Below are positions 8,786 to 17,169 of a stretch of 64,000 bases of DNA, piece by piece (within the stretch, counting starts at the first letter, position 1; each line of letters opens with the position of its first letter). Below the pieces are notes generated by a model. That model was given only the letters and a program-made list of their open reading frames with translations, did no database searches and was not told where the DNA came from. Source of the DNA: Terribacillus halophilus (lineage in GTDB: Bacteria > Bacillota > Bacilli > Bacillales > Amphibacillaceae); NCBI RefSeq assembly GCF_900101385.1, contig NZ_FMZB01000003.1:124001-188000 (forward strand), given 5' to 3'. The position numbers and the translations under genes are program-made.

Positions 8786-9541
8786 TTAAATCTGTCTGAA
8801 TTCGGGTTCATATATGATCTGTTCCTCATCATGATTCCGAAGTTCAATAATATAATCGAAATCATCCAATGTAAACTCCGTATCCCGGACGAATATATCC
8901 GGATGCTCGATTACCTTTGCTACAGGGAGCCGCATCACTTCGCGTACAAGCTCCCAATGACGCTCACTCGAACGGCTGGTCGAAACGATGCCATCGATGA
9001 TGAAGAGGTTGTCCTCATTGTATTCATCCTGCAGCAGCTGGTTCCTTGCAGTTTGCTTTAAAAGGGTGCTGGAGACGAATAGCCAGCGTTTATTGGCACT
9101 GACACTGGCAGCGACGATCGATTCTGTTTTCCCGACACGAGGCATCCCACGTATTCCTATTACCTTGGAACCTTCCTGTTTAAACAATTCTGCCATGAAA
9201 TCGACAAGTAGGCCGATTTCACTACGGACAAATCGGAATGTCTTCTTATCGTCCACATCCCGGTGTATATATCTGCCGTGCCGCACAGCAAGCCGGTCGC
9301 GAAGCTTCGGTTCCCTGGACTTTGTGATATGTACATGTTCCATCGTCCGCAAAATGGAATGGAGACGGATGATCTGCAGCTCTTTTTCAGCTGAAAGCAG
9401 CATCCCGCGCCGTTGGTTCTCCACCCCATTTATCGTCTTGATGTTGATGGATAACATACCGAGCAGGGAAGAGATGTCCCCAAGTAAACCTGGCCGGTCA
9501 TGCTGGATCTCATATTCCAAATACCATTCCAACGTTTCCAT
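8786..9541 (-). CDS. ymfK: YmfK, DUF3388 protein with ACT-like domain and P-loop
   Basis: Conserved Bacillaceae protein of unknown function, 251 residues. Residues about 5-75 read like an ACT domain (DRPGLLGDISSLLGMLSINI, followed by an INGVENQRRG strand), suggesting small-ligand binding. Residues 132-139 (GMPRVGKT) match the Walker A pattern GxxxxGKT, and FIIDGIVSTSRSSERHW further on could form the rest of a nucleotide site. Family annotation gives no activity. It is between ymfJ and ymfM, and its neighbours deal with envelope shape and phospholipids. The family assignment is firm; nucleotide or ligand binding is inference. Confidence 0.85.
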   Translation of the reverse strand: METLEWYLEYEIQHDRPGLLGDISSLLGMLSINIKTINGVENQRRGMLLSAEKELQIIRLHSILRTMEHVHITKSREPKLRDRLAVRHGRYIHRDVDDKKTFRFVRSEIGLLVDFMAELFKQEGSKVIGIRGMPRVGKTESIVAASVSANKRWLFVSSTLLKQTARNQLLQDEYNEDNLFIIDGIVSTSRSSERHWELVREVMRLPVAKVIEHPDIFVRDTEFTLDDFDYIIELRNHDEEQIIYEPEFRQI

Positions 9542-9649
9542 AGAAAAGCCCCTTTACAGGAAAATAGCGTCTGATAACGAAACCTATTCTTACTATAAAG
9601 GAAAATAGTAGATTAGAAAAGCCATAACAGGCTGTAGAATAACTATAAA

Positions 9650-9680
9650 GAAAACCTGCTTCTGTTTAGAAGCAGGTTTC
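9650..9680 (-). terminator. ymfJ terminator
   Basis: Minus-strand AAACCTGCTTC / GAAGCAGGTTT arms with a 6-nt loop and a TTTTCTTT tail, about 20 nt after the ymfJ stop codon. Confidence 0.8.
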
Positions 9681-9699
9681 AATGAAGTTGGCTTACCTA

Positions 9700-9960
9700 T
9701 TAGCGAGTATGGCCATTGTCTTGGACAAGCTTAACCATTATGTTGGCGATAGCTTGCTTCTCATCCTTGGACGCGACAGTCCATAGATCACGAAGGATTT
9801 TTTCTTCCGTGTTCTTTGCATCCACTTTCGTCGCCAGATAATCACCGATCTCATATGCAATTCCAGAGACAGTATTATTCTCCATCCCTTTGTCTTGCGC
9901 CTGATGCAGGCGATCACCCAGGAAATCTTTCCAAGAATCAAAATTATCAAGAACTGACAT
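9700..9960 (-). CDS. ymfJ: YmfJ, DUF3243 protein
   Basis: Small soluble protein of 86 residues, conserved at this place in Bacillaceae; function unknown. The family signature is the N-terminal WKDFLGDRLHQAQ and the repeated IGDYLATKV and EKQAIANIMVKLV helices; it is predicted all-helical. The ATG at 9960 has GGAGG 8 nt upstream, and an upstream six-codon extension overlaps that RBS. It lies between ymfI and ymfK and is followed by a terminator. Confidence 0.88.
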   Translation of the reverse strand: MSVLDNFDSWKDFLGDRLHQAQDKGMENNTVSGIAYEIGDYLATKVDAKNTEEKILRDLWTVASKDEKQAIANIMVKLVQDNGHTR

Positions 9961-10039
9961 GGTATCTTCCTCCTTCATTAGCTTGCAGTTTAGCTTTTGA
10001 CAGAAGGAGGTTCCTTATACACAAAAATATAACTTAATT

Positions 10040-10753
10040 TTACCAGCCGCCATTGACTCCCAGTACATGTCCATTCACATAAGAAGCATTATCACTTAGC
10101 AGGTAACGGACAGCATCGGCCACCTCGCTTGCCTTCCCAAACCGGTCCATCGGTATATCATCTGTAATTTGGTTCCTCTCTTTATGGGAAAGCTGGCTGT
10201 TCATGTCGGTATCGATGGCGCCGGGACTCACAGCATTGACGCGTACGCCGCTTGTTCCAACTTCCTTGGCCAATCCTTTGACGAAACCGATTTGAGCGGC
10301 TTTGACACTGGAATAAGCAACTTCGAAGCTCGCGCCCCTTTCTCCCCAAATGGAAGAAATGATGACAATCGCTCCATCCCGACGGGAGAGCATCGATGGC
10401 AGGACGTGCTGACTGATGCGCCAGGGAGCTTTTACATGTACGCTGAGCAAATCGTCCATCTCTTGATCCGTCATATCCTGGAACATGCCGTAATGTGCCA
10501 TACCGCCAGCGTAGACCAAATGATCGATCGGGAAAGACAAAAAATCTATCAGCTTCGACAGGCCTTGCACTGTTGTCAAATCCGCCTGGATCGTCCCGAG
10601 CACACTCTCTGGTATCTCGCGGCATAGCGCCTGCATCGCCTGTTCATTCTGGTTGTAATGAAGCAATAGCTGATGACCTTCACTGGCAAGCTGACGGGCG
10701 CAAGCAGAGCCGATAGCCCCGCTTGCGCCCGTGATGAAAATGACTTTGCTCAT
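10040..10753 (-). CDS. ymfI: YmfI, SDR reductase acting on modified elongation factor P
   Basis: Short-chain dehydrogenase/reductase of 237 residues. The nucleotide-binding TGASGAIGSA motif is at the N-terminus, and the catalytic S-Y-K set is visible in ISSIWGERG and AYSSVKAA. In B. subtilis YmfI reduces 5-aminopentanone on Lys32 of EF-P to 5-aminopentanol, needed for full EF-P function and swarming. The start at 10753 is chosen because AGGAGG is 7 nt upstream; that RBS overlaps the last codons of ymfH, and the two genes are 2 nt apart, so they are translationally coupled. The fatty-acid FabG is the close alternative; gene context favours YmfI. Confidence 0.88.
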   Translation of the reverse strand: MSKVIFITGASGAIGSACARQLASEGHQLLLHYNQNEQAMQALCREIPESVLGTIQADLTTVQGLSKLIDFLSFPIDHLVYAGGMAHYGMFQDMTDQEMDDLLSVHVKAPWRISQHVLPSMLSRRDGAIVIISSIWGERGASFEVAYSSVKAAQIGFVKGLAKEVGTSGVRVNAVSPGAIDTDMNSQLSHKERNQITDDIPMDRFGKASEVADAVRYLLSDNASYVNGHVLGVNGGW

Positions 10754-10755
10754 GG

Positions 10756-12045
10756 TCATGCCTCCTGCGGCAGGATCTGGCAGACGGACAGTCGATCTTC
10801 GCTGAACCATTCTTTCAGAAAATCATTCGCATCTTCCGCCGTCAATTTCTCGATCGCTGGTACGATTTCGAATAAATCAACCCCGGCAAGATGGTATTGA
10901 ATGAATCGATTGGAGACGAATTCCAAGCTGTTCATCGCTCTCAGTATCTGACCGATCGTTTTTTTCTTCATTCGTTCCATTTCTGCTTCCGTTACAGTAT
11001 GATCTTTCATCCGATGCAGCATTCCTTTGACAGTATCGGCGAATCGATCTGGCTCTTTCGTATTGCCCCCGATGATGGAGAAACCAAAGTTCTTCTCCAG
11101 ACTGGTTTCAAAACTGAAACTGTCATCTATCAGGTCTTCTTTATATAATTCCTCATAATTGACCCCGCTCTTAGAGAAATAATAATCCAACATCATATCT
11201 GTCAGCAGCTCTTGTTTGAGATATGCTTCCGGCGATGCATAATCCGTTTTTTCTTTGATGCCGATCATGCACTTCGCCACACTTACCGGCATACGCACTA
11301 TCTTTTTCTTTTCCGCTACGGTTTCTGGCTCTTTCGGGAAAAAGCGTTCTATCTCGGCAGGCGGAGCAAATGTCTTTCCGTCTTGGTTGGCCCGGATGAG
11401 GTCCATCATCTTCTCTTGATCGATGTTGCCTGTAACGAATAACGTCATATTCGAAGGGTGGTAGAACGTGTTATAGCAAGTATAAAGATCTTCCTTCGTG
11501 ATTTCTTGAATCGATTCCACTGTCCCAGCGATATCGATTCTTACAGGGTGCGACTGGAACAGGCTTTGGATAGTACCAAAGAAAGAGCGCCAGTCAGGCT
11601 GATCATCATACATACGGATTTCCTGGGCGATGATTCCTTTTTCCTTTTCCACCGATTTATCCGAGAAATAAGGATCTTGGACGAAGTCAAGCAATGTCCT
11701 CACATTCTCTTCGATATTGGAAGTTGCAGAAAACAAATAAGCCGTCTGCGTGAAGGATGTGAATGCATTTGCTGATGCACCTTGCTTCGTGAAATCCTGG
11801 AACACATCCCGATCTTCCTTTTCGAAAAGCTTATGTTCCAGAAAATGCGCAATCCCTTCCGGTACAGTGATTTTTTCCTTTCCGTCCAGCGGAACAAAAG
11901 TCTGATCGATCGACCCGTAATTAGTGGAAAATATCGCATACGTTTTTGCCATTTCCGATTTCGGCTGCAAGAATACCTTCAGGCCGTTCGGCAGCGTTTC
12001 TGCGTATATTGATTCTTGAAGTTGTTCATAGTGCTTCTTATGCAT
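10756..12045 (-). CDS. ymfH: YmfH, M16-family zinc metallopeptidase (catalytic-type subunit)
   Basis: M16 peptidase, 429 residues, with the inverted zinc motif HxxEH intact as HFLEH at 67-71 and a downstream Glu in QEIRMYDDQPDW. It forms a pair with ymfF, which lacks the motif, resembling other bacterial M16 pairs (and AlbE/AlbF) in which one subunit is active and the other supports substrate binding. Substrate unknown. The start overlaps the ymfF end by 8 nt, giving a tight operon with ymfI. Confidence 0.9.
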   Translation of the reverse strand: MHKKHYEQLQESIYAETLPNGLKVFLQPKSEMAKTYAIFSTNYGSIDQTFVPLDGKEKITVPEGIAHFLEHKLFEKEDRDVFQDFTKQGASANAFTSFTQTAYLFSATSNIEENVRTLLDFVQDPYFSDKSVEKEKGIIAQEIRMYDDQPDWRSFFGTIQSLFQSHPVRIDIAGTVESIQEITKEDLYTCYNTFYHPSNMTLFVTGNIDQEKMMDLIRANQDGKTFAPPAEIERFFPKEPETVAEKKKIVRMPVSVAKCMIGIKEKTDYASPEAYLKQELLTDMMLDYYFSKSGVNYEELYKEDLIDDSFSFETSLEKNFGFSIIGGNTKEPDRFADTVKGMLHRMKDHTVTEAEMERMKKKTIGQILRAMNSLEFVSNRFIQYHLAGVDLFEIVPAIEKLTAEDANDFLKEWFSEDRLSVCQILPQEA

Positions 12046-13324
12046 CCTTTTCGGCCTCCTTATTCGTCAGCAGGTATACGGTATCCAGCTGGACTTTTTC
12101 TGCCACTTGCAGGACGCCTTCTTTTGTAACCTGTCTGATTGCTTCCAGCATTTTCTCGATAGGTATGTTTTTGTGACCCACAACTTGCTGGTACAGTGTT
12201 TCGATATGCCCTGCCGGGTTGTCGATCGTCTCCAGGATTTGGCTGACGATGAGATCCTTCACTTCCCCGACTTCATTAGCCTCGAAATCCCCTGCTTGCA
12301 TGGCGGCAAGCTGTGCATCGATGATTTCTTTCGCTTTATGGTAGTCTTTCGGATCGATTCCCGAAAAGACGAATAATAGGCCTTTATGGCTTTCAAATCG
12401 TGAAGCTGCATAATAGGCCAGGCTGTGTTTTTCCCTGACATTCCGGAACAGTTTTGAACTCGGGAAGCCGCCGAATAGTCCATTGAATACCTGGAGCGCT
12501 GCGTAATCAGAGTCATCATATCGAATATTCGTACGATATCCTAAATGAAGTTTCGCTTGCTGAACATCCTGTGTCTCCACTATTTCCTTGACATCTTCAG
12601 CCAATGGATGAACAGCGGCTGCTTTTTCTTCCATTGGCGTAACGTCCCGTTCCAGGAATGGTCGGACTGCCTTTTCAGCAAGCTCTTTTTCCACATCGCC
12701 TAAAATGTAAATATCCATCTTATCCTGCTTCAGCAGCTGCTTATAATAGGCGAACAGCTTTTGACCGTCCATTGCTTCCAAGTCTTCTTCATATCCGTGT
12801 ACATGCAGGCTGTATGATTCGCCTTTGCACATCTCATCGATAAGCCGCATATTTGCATAGCTCATCTTATCGTCTTTCAACGCTGTCATCTTTTGTCTCA
12901 AGGTTTGCATTTCACGTGTTACGATCGATTGTGTAAAGGCGCCATCCTCCACTTTGGGCTCGAATAAAATTTCGCGCAGTAAATCAACTGCTTTTTCGAA
13001 TAATGGAGCCCGATCGCTCAGATAATTCTCATTCGCTACGTCCAGACGGAGCGTAATGATATGCTTTTCGCCTTTCTTCGTTCCTGATATGGACAAAATG
13101 GCACCATATAAATCATCGAGTTTGATACGTAATGCGCGTGCATCCGGAAGATTGGCAGTACCCTGCTGCAGCACATACGGAAGCAAAGCCCTTGCCGTTA
13201 TCGTCTTTCGCTCAAGTGGTGCCTGGAGCTTCACAGCAATGCTGATTGTCTTGTATTTCTTTGTTGGTATAATATGCAGCGTAGCACCTTTACCTGTGAT
13301 GATTTGTTCATCTGCGATTTTCAT
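12038..13324 (-). CDS. ymfF: YmfF, M16-family protein without the zinc motif
   Basis: M16-fold protein, 428 residues. At the place where active members have HFLEH, this protein reads YVLQQGT, so it is expected to be inactive and to act as the partner of YmfH. The C-terminal half keeps family features such as LFGGFPSSKLFRNVREKHSLAYYA. GGGAGG lies 7 nt before the ATG. It is the first gene of ymfF-ymfH-ymfI. In B. subtilis ymfC-ymfE lie just upstream; here a nucleoside transporter operon does. The function of the pair is not established. Confidence 0.88.
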   Translation of the reverse strand: MKIADEQIITGKGATLHIIPTKKYKTISIAVKLQAPLERKTITARALLPYVLQQGTANLPDARALRIKLDDLYGAILSISGTKKGEKHIITLRLDVANENYLSDRAPLFEKAVDLLREILFEPKVEDGAFTQSIVTREMQTLRQKMTALKDDKMSYANMRLIDEMCKGESYSLHVHGYEEDLEAMDGQKLFAYYKQLLKQDKMDIYILGDVEKELAEKAVRPFLERDVTPMEEKAAAVHPLAEDVKEIVETQDVQQAKLHLGYRTNIRYDDSDYAALQVFNGLFGGFPSSKLFRNVREKHSLAYYAASRFESHKGLLFVFSGIDPKDYHKAKEIIDAQLAAMQAGDFEANEVGEVKDLIVSQILETIDNPAGHIETLYQQVVGHKNIPIEKMLEAIRQVTKEGVLQVAEKVQLDTVYLLTNKEAEKDA

Positions 13325-13443
13325 AAGGAACCTCCCTGACTTCTGTTATGTATAGCTTCTCTAGTTTTGCTTATATATATCCGACAATCCTCGCTATGAT
13401 TACCATATTAATGAAAAATCGACTAGAAGTAAAAGAATCAGAT

Positions 13444-13484
13444 TGCACAAAAAGGCCCGACACTATGTTACGCGTCGGGTCTTT
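13444..13484 (-). terminator. nup operon terminator
   Basis: Minus-strand AAAGACCCGAC / GTCGGGCCTTT stem (one G-U pair) with a 12-nt loop and a TTTTTG tail, immediately after nupQ. Confidence 0.85.
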
Positions 13485-13488
13485 CGTC

Positions 13489-14442
13489 TTATCGGCTTCC
13501 TTTCACGTATGGAACGCCGCTTGCCTTCGGTGCAACGGAACGGCCGATGAATCCCGCCAAAGCAAGGATGGTCAGTACATAAGGTGCAATCAGCAAGTAT
13601 ACTTGCGGTACATTTTCAAGCAATGGAATGGATGATCCGACGACGCTCAATGATTGGGCAAAACCGAAGAACAAAGCTGCCCCCATTGCACCAAGCGGAT
13701 TCCACTTGCCGAAAATGACCGCCGCAATTGCCATGAATCCCTGACCAGCAATTGTGGAGACAGAGAAGTTCAAGGAGATTGTCATGGCGAATACGGCACC
13801 GCCGAGGCCGGCAAGAGCCCCAGAGATGATAACGCCGATATACCTTGTCGTATATACTTTGATACCATTCGTATCGGCAGCCATCGGGTGTTCCCCGACT
13901 GCACGAATGCGCAATCCGAAAGGCGTCTTATAAAGTACATACCAGGCAACAAACGATAGGACGATTGCAATGTATGACGTGATGTACATATTATTGAAGA
14001 ACATTTTACCGATAACCGGAATATCTACCAAGAATGGCACATCTGTCGAATAAATCGGCTGCGAGATGAAATCTGTTTGACCTTTTCCAAAGATTTGCTT
14101 GATCATGAACACACCAAATCCAAGCGCCAGCATGTTGATTGCTACCCCTGTCACCGTCTGGTCGGCACGGAAAGTGATCGTAGCGACAGCGTGAATCAAC
14201 GAGAAAAGCATACCTGCGATGATGGCTACCAGCAAGGAATACCATGGCGTTGCATCACCTAAAACATCAGCATAAAGCAGGTTGAACGTCACCGATGAAA
14301 AAGCCCCGATGACCATGAGACCCTCAAGACCGATATTGATGACACCTGAACGCTCACTATATACACCGCCTAATGCGGTGAAAATAAGAGGAGCGGCAAA
14401 GAACAGCATTTGCGGAATAATGGAATATAGGATATCCAGCAT
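13489..14442 (-). CDS. nupQ: NupQ-like ABC transporter permease (guanosine uptake)
   Basis: Membrane permease of the BPD_transp_2 family, 317 residues with about 8-9 hydrophobic segments and the family signature YSERSGVINIGLEGLMVIGA near the N-terminus. It resembles B. subtilis NupQ (YufQ) of the NupNOPQ guanosine importer. It follows nupP by 1 nt and is the last gene of the operon. The nucleoside specificity is by homology and operon composition only. Confidence 0.88.
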   Translation of the reverse strand: MLDILYSIIPQMLFFAAPLIFTALGGVYSERSGVINIGLEGLMVIGAFSSVTFNLLYADVLGDATPWYSLLVAIIAGMLFSLIHAVATITFRADQTVTGVAINMLALGFGVFMIKQIFGKGQTDFISQPIYSTDVPFLVDIPVIGKMFFNNMYITSYIAIVLSFVAWYVLYKTPFGLRIRAVGEHPMAADTNGIKVYTTRYIGVIISGALAGLGGAVFAMTISLNFSVSTIAGQGFMAIAAVIFGKWNPLGAMGAALFFGFAQSLSVVGSSIPLLENVPQVYLLIAPYVLTILALAGFIGRSVAPKASGVPYVKGSR

Positions 14443-14443
14443 T

Positions 14444-15487
14444 TTATTTTTTCTCCCCTTTTTTCAATTGCAACAGCGCCCAGCGAATAATGAAACCCGA
14501 AGCAACAAATAGAATGATCAATGCAATGACGATTTCGATGATTTCATTCGGCACACCAGCTGAGGACATATTGAGCGATCCCACTTTCAGGAACCCAAAC
14601 AAGCTGGCTGACAGCACAACACCGAACGGATTGTTTCCACCTAGAAGTGCTACAGCGATACCATCAAAACCAAGGTTGGAGAATGCTGTATTCGTGAAGG
14701 CATTACCAAAGCTGCCAAGCCCTTGCATTGCACCCGCAAGCCCAGCGAAAAGCCCTGAAATCAGCATGGAAACGACAATGTTTCTTCCTACTTTCATCCC
14801 CGCATAATTGGACGCATGCTGGTTATACCCTACAGCTTTAAGTTCATAACCCAGCTTTGTGCGCTCCAGGATGATCCACATGACAAGCACCATCAATAAA
14901 GCTACGATGAAGCCAAGGTGCAGTCGCGATCCCGTTAAACCAATCAGAAAATCATTGGTAAGTGAAGCGCTCTGTTTGACTGGCTCCGTCGTTTCCTGAT
15001 TGTCTGTCAGCACGAAACGGATCAGATAATTCGTTACATGAAGTGCAATATAGTTCATCATGATGCTGACGATAACTTCATGGACTCCAAGTTTTGCCTT
15101 CAGGATTCCCGGGACAAACGCCCAAAGTGCTCCTGCTGCTGCTGCTGCAAGAAGGGCGAGCGGCAGATGGATAAAAGCAGGTGCATCCACTGCGGTACCT
15201 ACCCAGACAGCTGCAACCCAGCCGACTAGTACCTGTCCTTCTGCACCGATATTGAACAATCCGGTACGAAAAGCAAAAGCGATTGCCAAACCAGTCAGGA
15301 TATAAGGCGTGATACGGTTGACTGTTTCGGACATGAAGAATGGGCTGTCGAAGACTCCATTCCATAATGCCTGATAACCGAGAATCGGATTATAACCGAA
15401 AATAAGCATGATGATTGCGCCGGCAGCCAAACCAAGCAAGACCGAAATGATTGGTATGATGAAATTAAACTTTGTGCTGGAAAACAT
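14444..15487 (-). CDS. nupP: NupP-like ABC transporter permease (guanosine uptake)
   Basis: Second permease of the nucleoside ABC importer, 347 residues, with about ten membrane segments; FRTGLFNIGAEGQVLVGW is the family motif corresponding to NIGLEG in the partner. Its ATG overlaps the nupO stop codon by 1 nt (TAATG), giving translational coupling. A heterodimer with NupQ is expected. It is similar to B. subtilis YufP. Confidence 0.88.
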   Translation of the reverse strand: MFSSTKFNFIIPIISVLLGLAAGAIIMLIFGYNPILGYQALWNGVFDSPFFMSETVNRITPYILTGLAIAFAFRTGLFNIGAEGQVLVGWVAAVWVGTAVDAPAFIHLPLALLAAAAAGALWAFVPGILKAKLGVHEVIVSIMMNYIALHVTNYLIRFVLTDNQETTEPVKQSASLTNDFLIGLTGSRLHLGFIVALLMVLVMWIILERTKLGYELKAVGYNQHASNYAGMKVGRNIVVSMLISGLFAGLAGAMQGLGSFGNAFTNTAFSNLGFDGIAVALLGGNNPFGVVLSASLFGFLKVGSLNMSSAGVPNEIIEIVIALIILFVASGFIIRWALLQLKKGEKK

Positions 15488-17019
15488 TAGTTTTGCGCCC
15501 CTTCTTTCTCAATCTTCGAACCTGCCATCAATAATCCAAGCTCTTGTTCATTCGTTTCTTTCGGATTTACTGTTGCAATGATTTTCCCATCGAACATGAC
15601 AGCAATACGATCACTCACATTCAAAATCTCATCTAATTCGAAGGAGACAAGCAGGACAGCTTTTCCTTGATCACGCTGTTCGATCAACCGCTTATGAATG
15701 AATTCGATTGCACCTACATCAAGTCCCCGTGTGGGCTGAGCTGCAATCAATAAATCCGGATTGCGATCAATCTCACGACCGATGATCGCCTTTTGCTGAT
15801 TCCCGCCGGATAAAGCGCGAGCTTTCGTCAGGTGACTTGGTGTGCGCACATCATACTCTTCGATCAATGCTTTCGCTTTGTCATAAATCCGTTTGAAAGA
15901 AAGAATACCGCCTTTTGCGTAAGGCTTTTGGTAATACGTCTGCAGGACGATGTTTTCCCCGACGGAGAAATCAAGCACCAAACCCAGCTTGTGACGATCC
16001 TGCGGTATATGACCCACGCCGCTTTCCGTTATGGCGCGGACAGGCATACTGGTTATATCCTGGTTTTTCAGCATCACTTTTCCAGCCGATTTCTTTCGAA
16101 GTCCGGTAATTGCCTCAATTAATTCTGTTTGCCCATTTCCATCTACTCCGGCAATTCCGACAATTTCACCTGCACGGATATCCAGATTCAGATCTTTTAC
16201 CATGTCAACATGACGGGAATCCTGAACAGTCAGGCCTTCGATGGCAAGAATCGTTTCTTTAGGCGCAGCAGGTTGTTTTTCCGTGGAAAAGCGAATCTCA
16301 CGGCCTACCATCAAGGAAGCCAGCTCATTTGGGTTTGTTTCAGATATTTCAACAGTGCCGATACCCTGCCCTTTCCGGATGACAGTACAGCGGTCACAAA
16401 CTTCCATGATTTCTTTTAATTTATGGGTGATCAAAATGATGGATTTACCTTCTTTGATCAATGTCTGCAAAATGACGATCAATTCCTTGATTTCCTGAGG
16501 CGTTAATACAGCCGTCGGTTCATCCAGGATGACGACATTCGCTCCGCGGTACAAAGTTTTCAGAATTTCCACCCGCTGCTGCATGCCTACGGATATATCA
16601 CTGATTTTCGCAGTGGCATCCACTTGCAAGCCGTAGCGGTCAGATAGTTCCTGGACTTCCCGGACCGCTTTTTTCATATCGATCTTCAGCCCTTTTTTCG
16701 GCTCGCTGCCAAGAACGATATTTTGGGCGACCGTGAACGTATCAATCAGCATGAAGTGCTGGTGCACCATCCCGATACCCAGTTTATTGGCAACATTCGG
16801 GTCATTGATTTCCACTTTCTTACCGTCGACGCGGATTTCTCCCTTGTCGGGCTGATAAAGGCCGAATAAGACGTTCATCAAGGTGGATTTACCGGCGCCA
16901 TTTTCTCCCAGCAGCGCATGGATTTCTCCTTTTTTCACTTGAAGCGTGATGTTGTCATTGGCGACAATTCCGGGAAATTCTTTGCGAATGTTCAGCATTT
17001 CAATTACATAATTCTCCAT
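15487..17019 (-). CDS. nupO: NupO-like ABC transporter ATPase, two nucleotide-binding domains
   Basis: Double ATPase of 510 residues of the sugar/nucleoside type. Domain 1 has Walker A GENGAGKST (about 37-45), DISVGMQQRVEI and Walker B VVILDEPTAVL. Domain 2 has a degenerate Walker A GVDGNGQTE and signature LSGGNQQKAIIG, as is usual in this family. It energises the NupP/NupQ channel. AAGGAG lies 8 nt before the ATG. Tandem hairpins between nupN and this gene should lower its expression relative to the binding protein. Confidence 0.92.
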   Translation of the reverse strand: MENYVIEMLNIRKEFPGIVANDNITLQVKKGEIHALLGENGAGKSTLMNVLFGLYQPDKGEIRVDGKKVEINDPNVANKLGIGMVHQHFMLIDTFTVAQNIVLGSEPKKGLKIDMKKAVREVQELSDRYGLQVDATAKISDISVGMQQRVEILKTLYRGANVVILDEPTAVLTPQEIKELIVILQTLIKEGKSIILITHKLKEIMEVCDRCTVIRKGQGIGTVEISETNPNELASLMVGREIRFSTEKQPAAPKETILAIEGLTVQDSRHVDMVKDLNLDIRAGEIVGIAGVDGNGQTELIEAITGLRKKSAGKVMLKNQDITSMPVRAITESGVGHIPQDRHKLGLVLDFSVGENIVLQTYYQKPYAKGGILSFKRIYDKAKALIEEYDVRTPSHLTKARALSGGNQQKAIIGREIDRNPDLLIAAQPTRGLDVGAIEFIHKRLIEQRDQGKAVLLVSFELDEILNVSDRIAVMFDGKIIATVNPKETNEQELGLLMAGSKIEKEGAQN

Positions 17020-17069
17020 ATTTTACACTCCTTATCGGAATTACGAACTTTCTTTGATTTCGTTCAAAA

Positions 17070-17130
17070 AAAAATCGTCAATTGAAGCGGGGAATTGTCT
17101 GGTTAATAGACGCTTCAGTTGATGATTTTT
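17070..17130 (-). terminator. Second (distal) terminator between nupN and nupO
   Basis: Arms of 20 nt (17070-17089 and 17111-17130), perfect apart from two G-U pairs, flank a 21-nt loop; a run of nine T follows on the minus strand. It is placed about 50 nt before the nupO ATG. Confidence 0.8.
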
Positions 17131-17133
17131 ATA

Positions 17134-17161
17134 AAAGGCTAGAGTGCGTACTCTAGCCTTT
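17134..17161 (-). terminator. First (proximal) terminator after nupN
   Basis: Perfect 12-bp stem AAAGGCTAGAGT / ACTCTAGCCTTT with a 4-nt loop, 9 nt after the nupN stop codon. The tail is T-rich only for a short run, so it may act as an attenuator or an mRNA 3'-end stabiliser. Confidence 0.75.
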
Positions 17162-17169
17162 CTGTTTTC

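Noticed and set aside
9979-10039. AAGGAGGTTCCTT palindrome between ymfI and ymfJ
   Set aside because: The arms are 5 bp with a 3-nt centre and no T tail; it reads as a chance palindrome around a purine-rich stretch.
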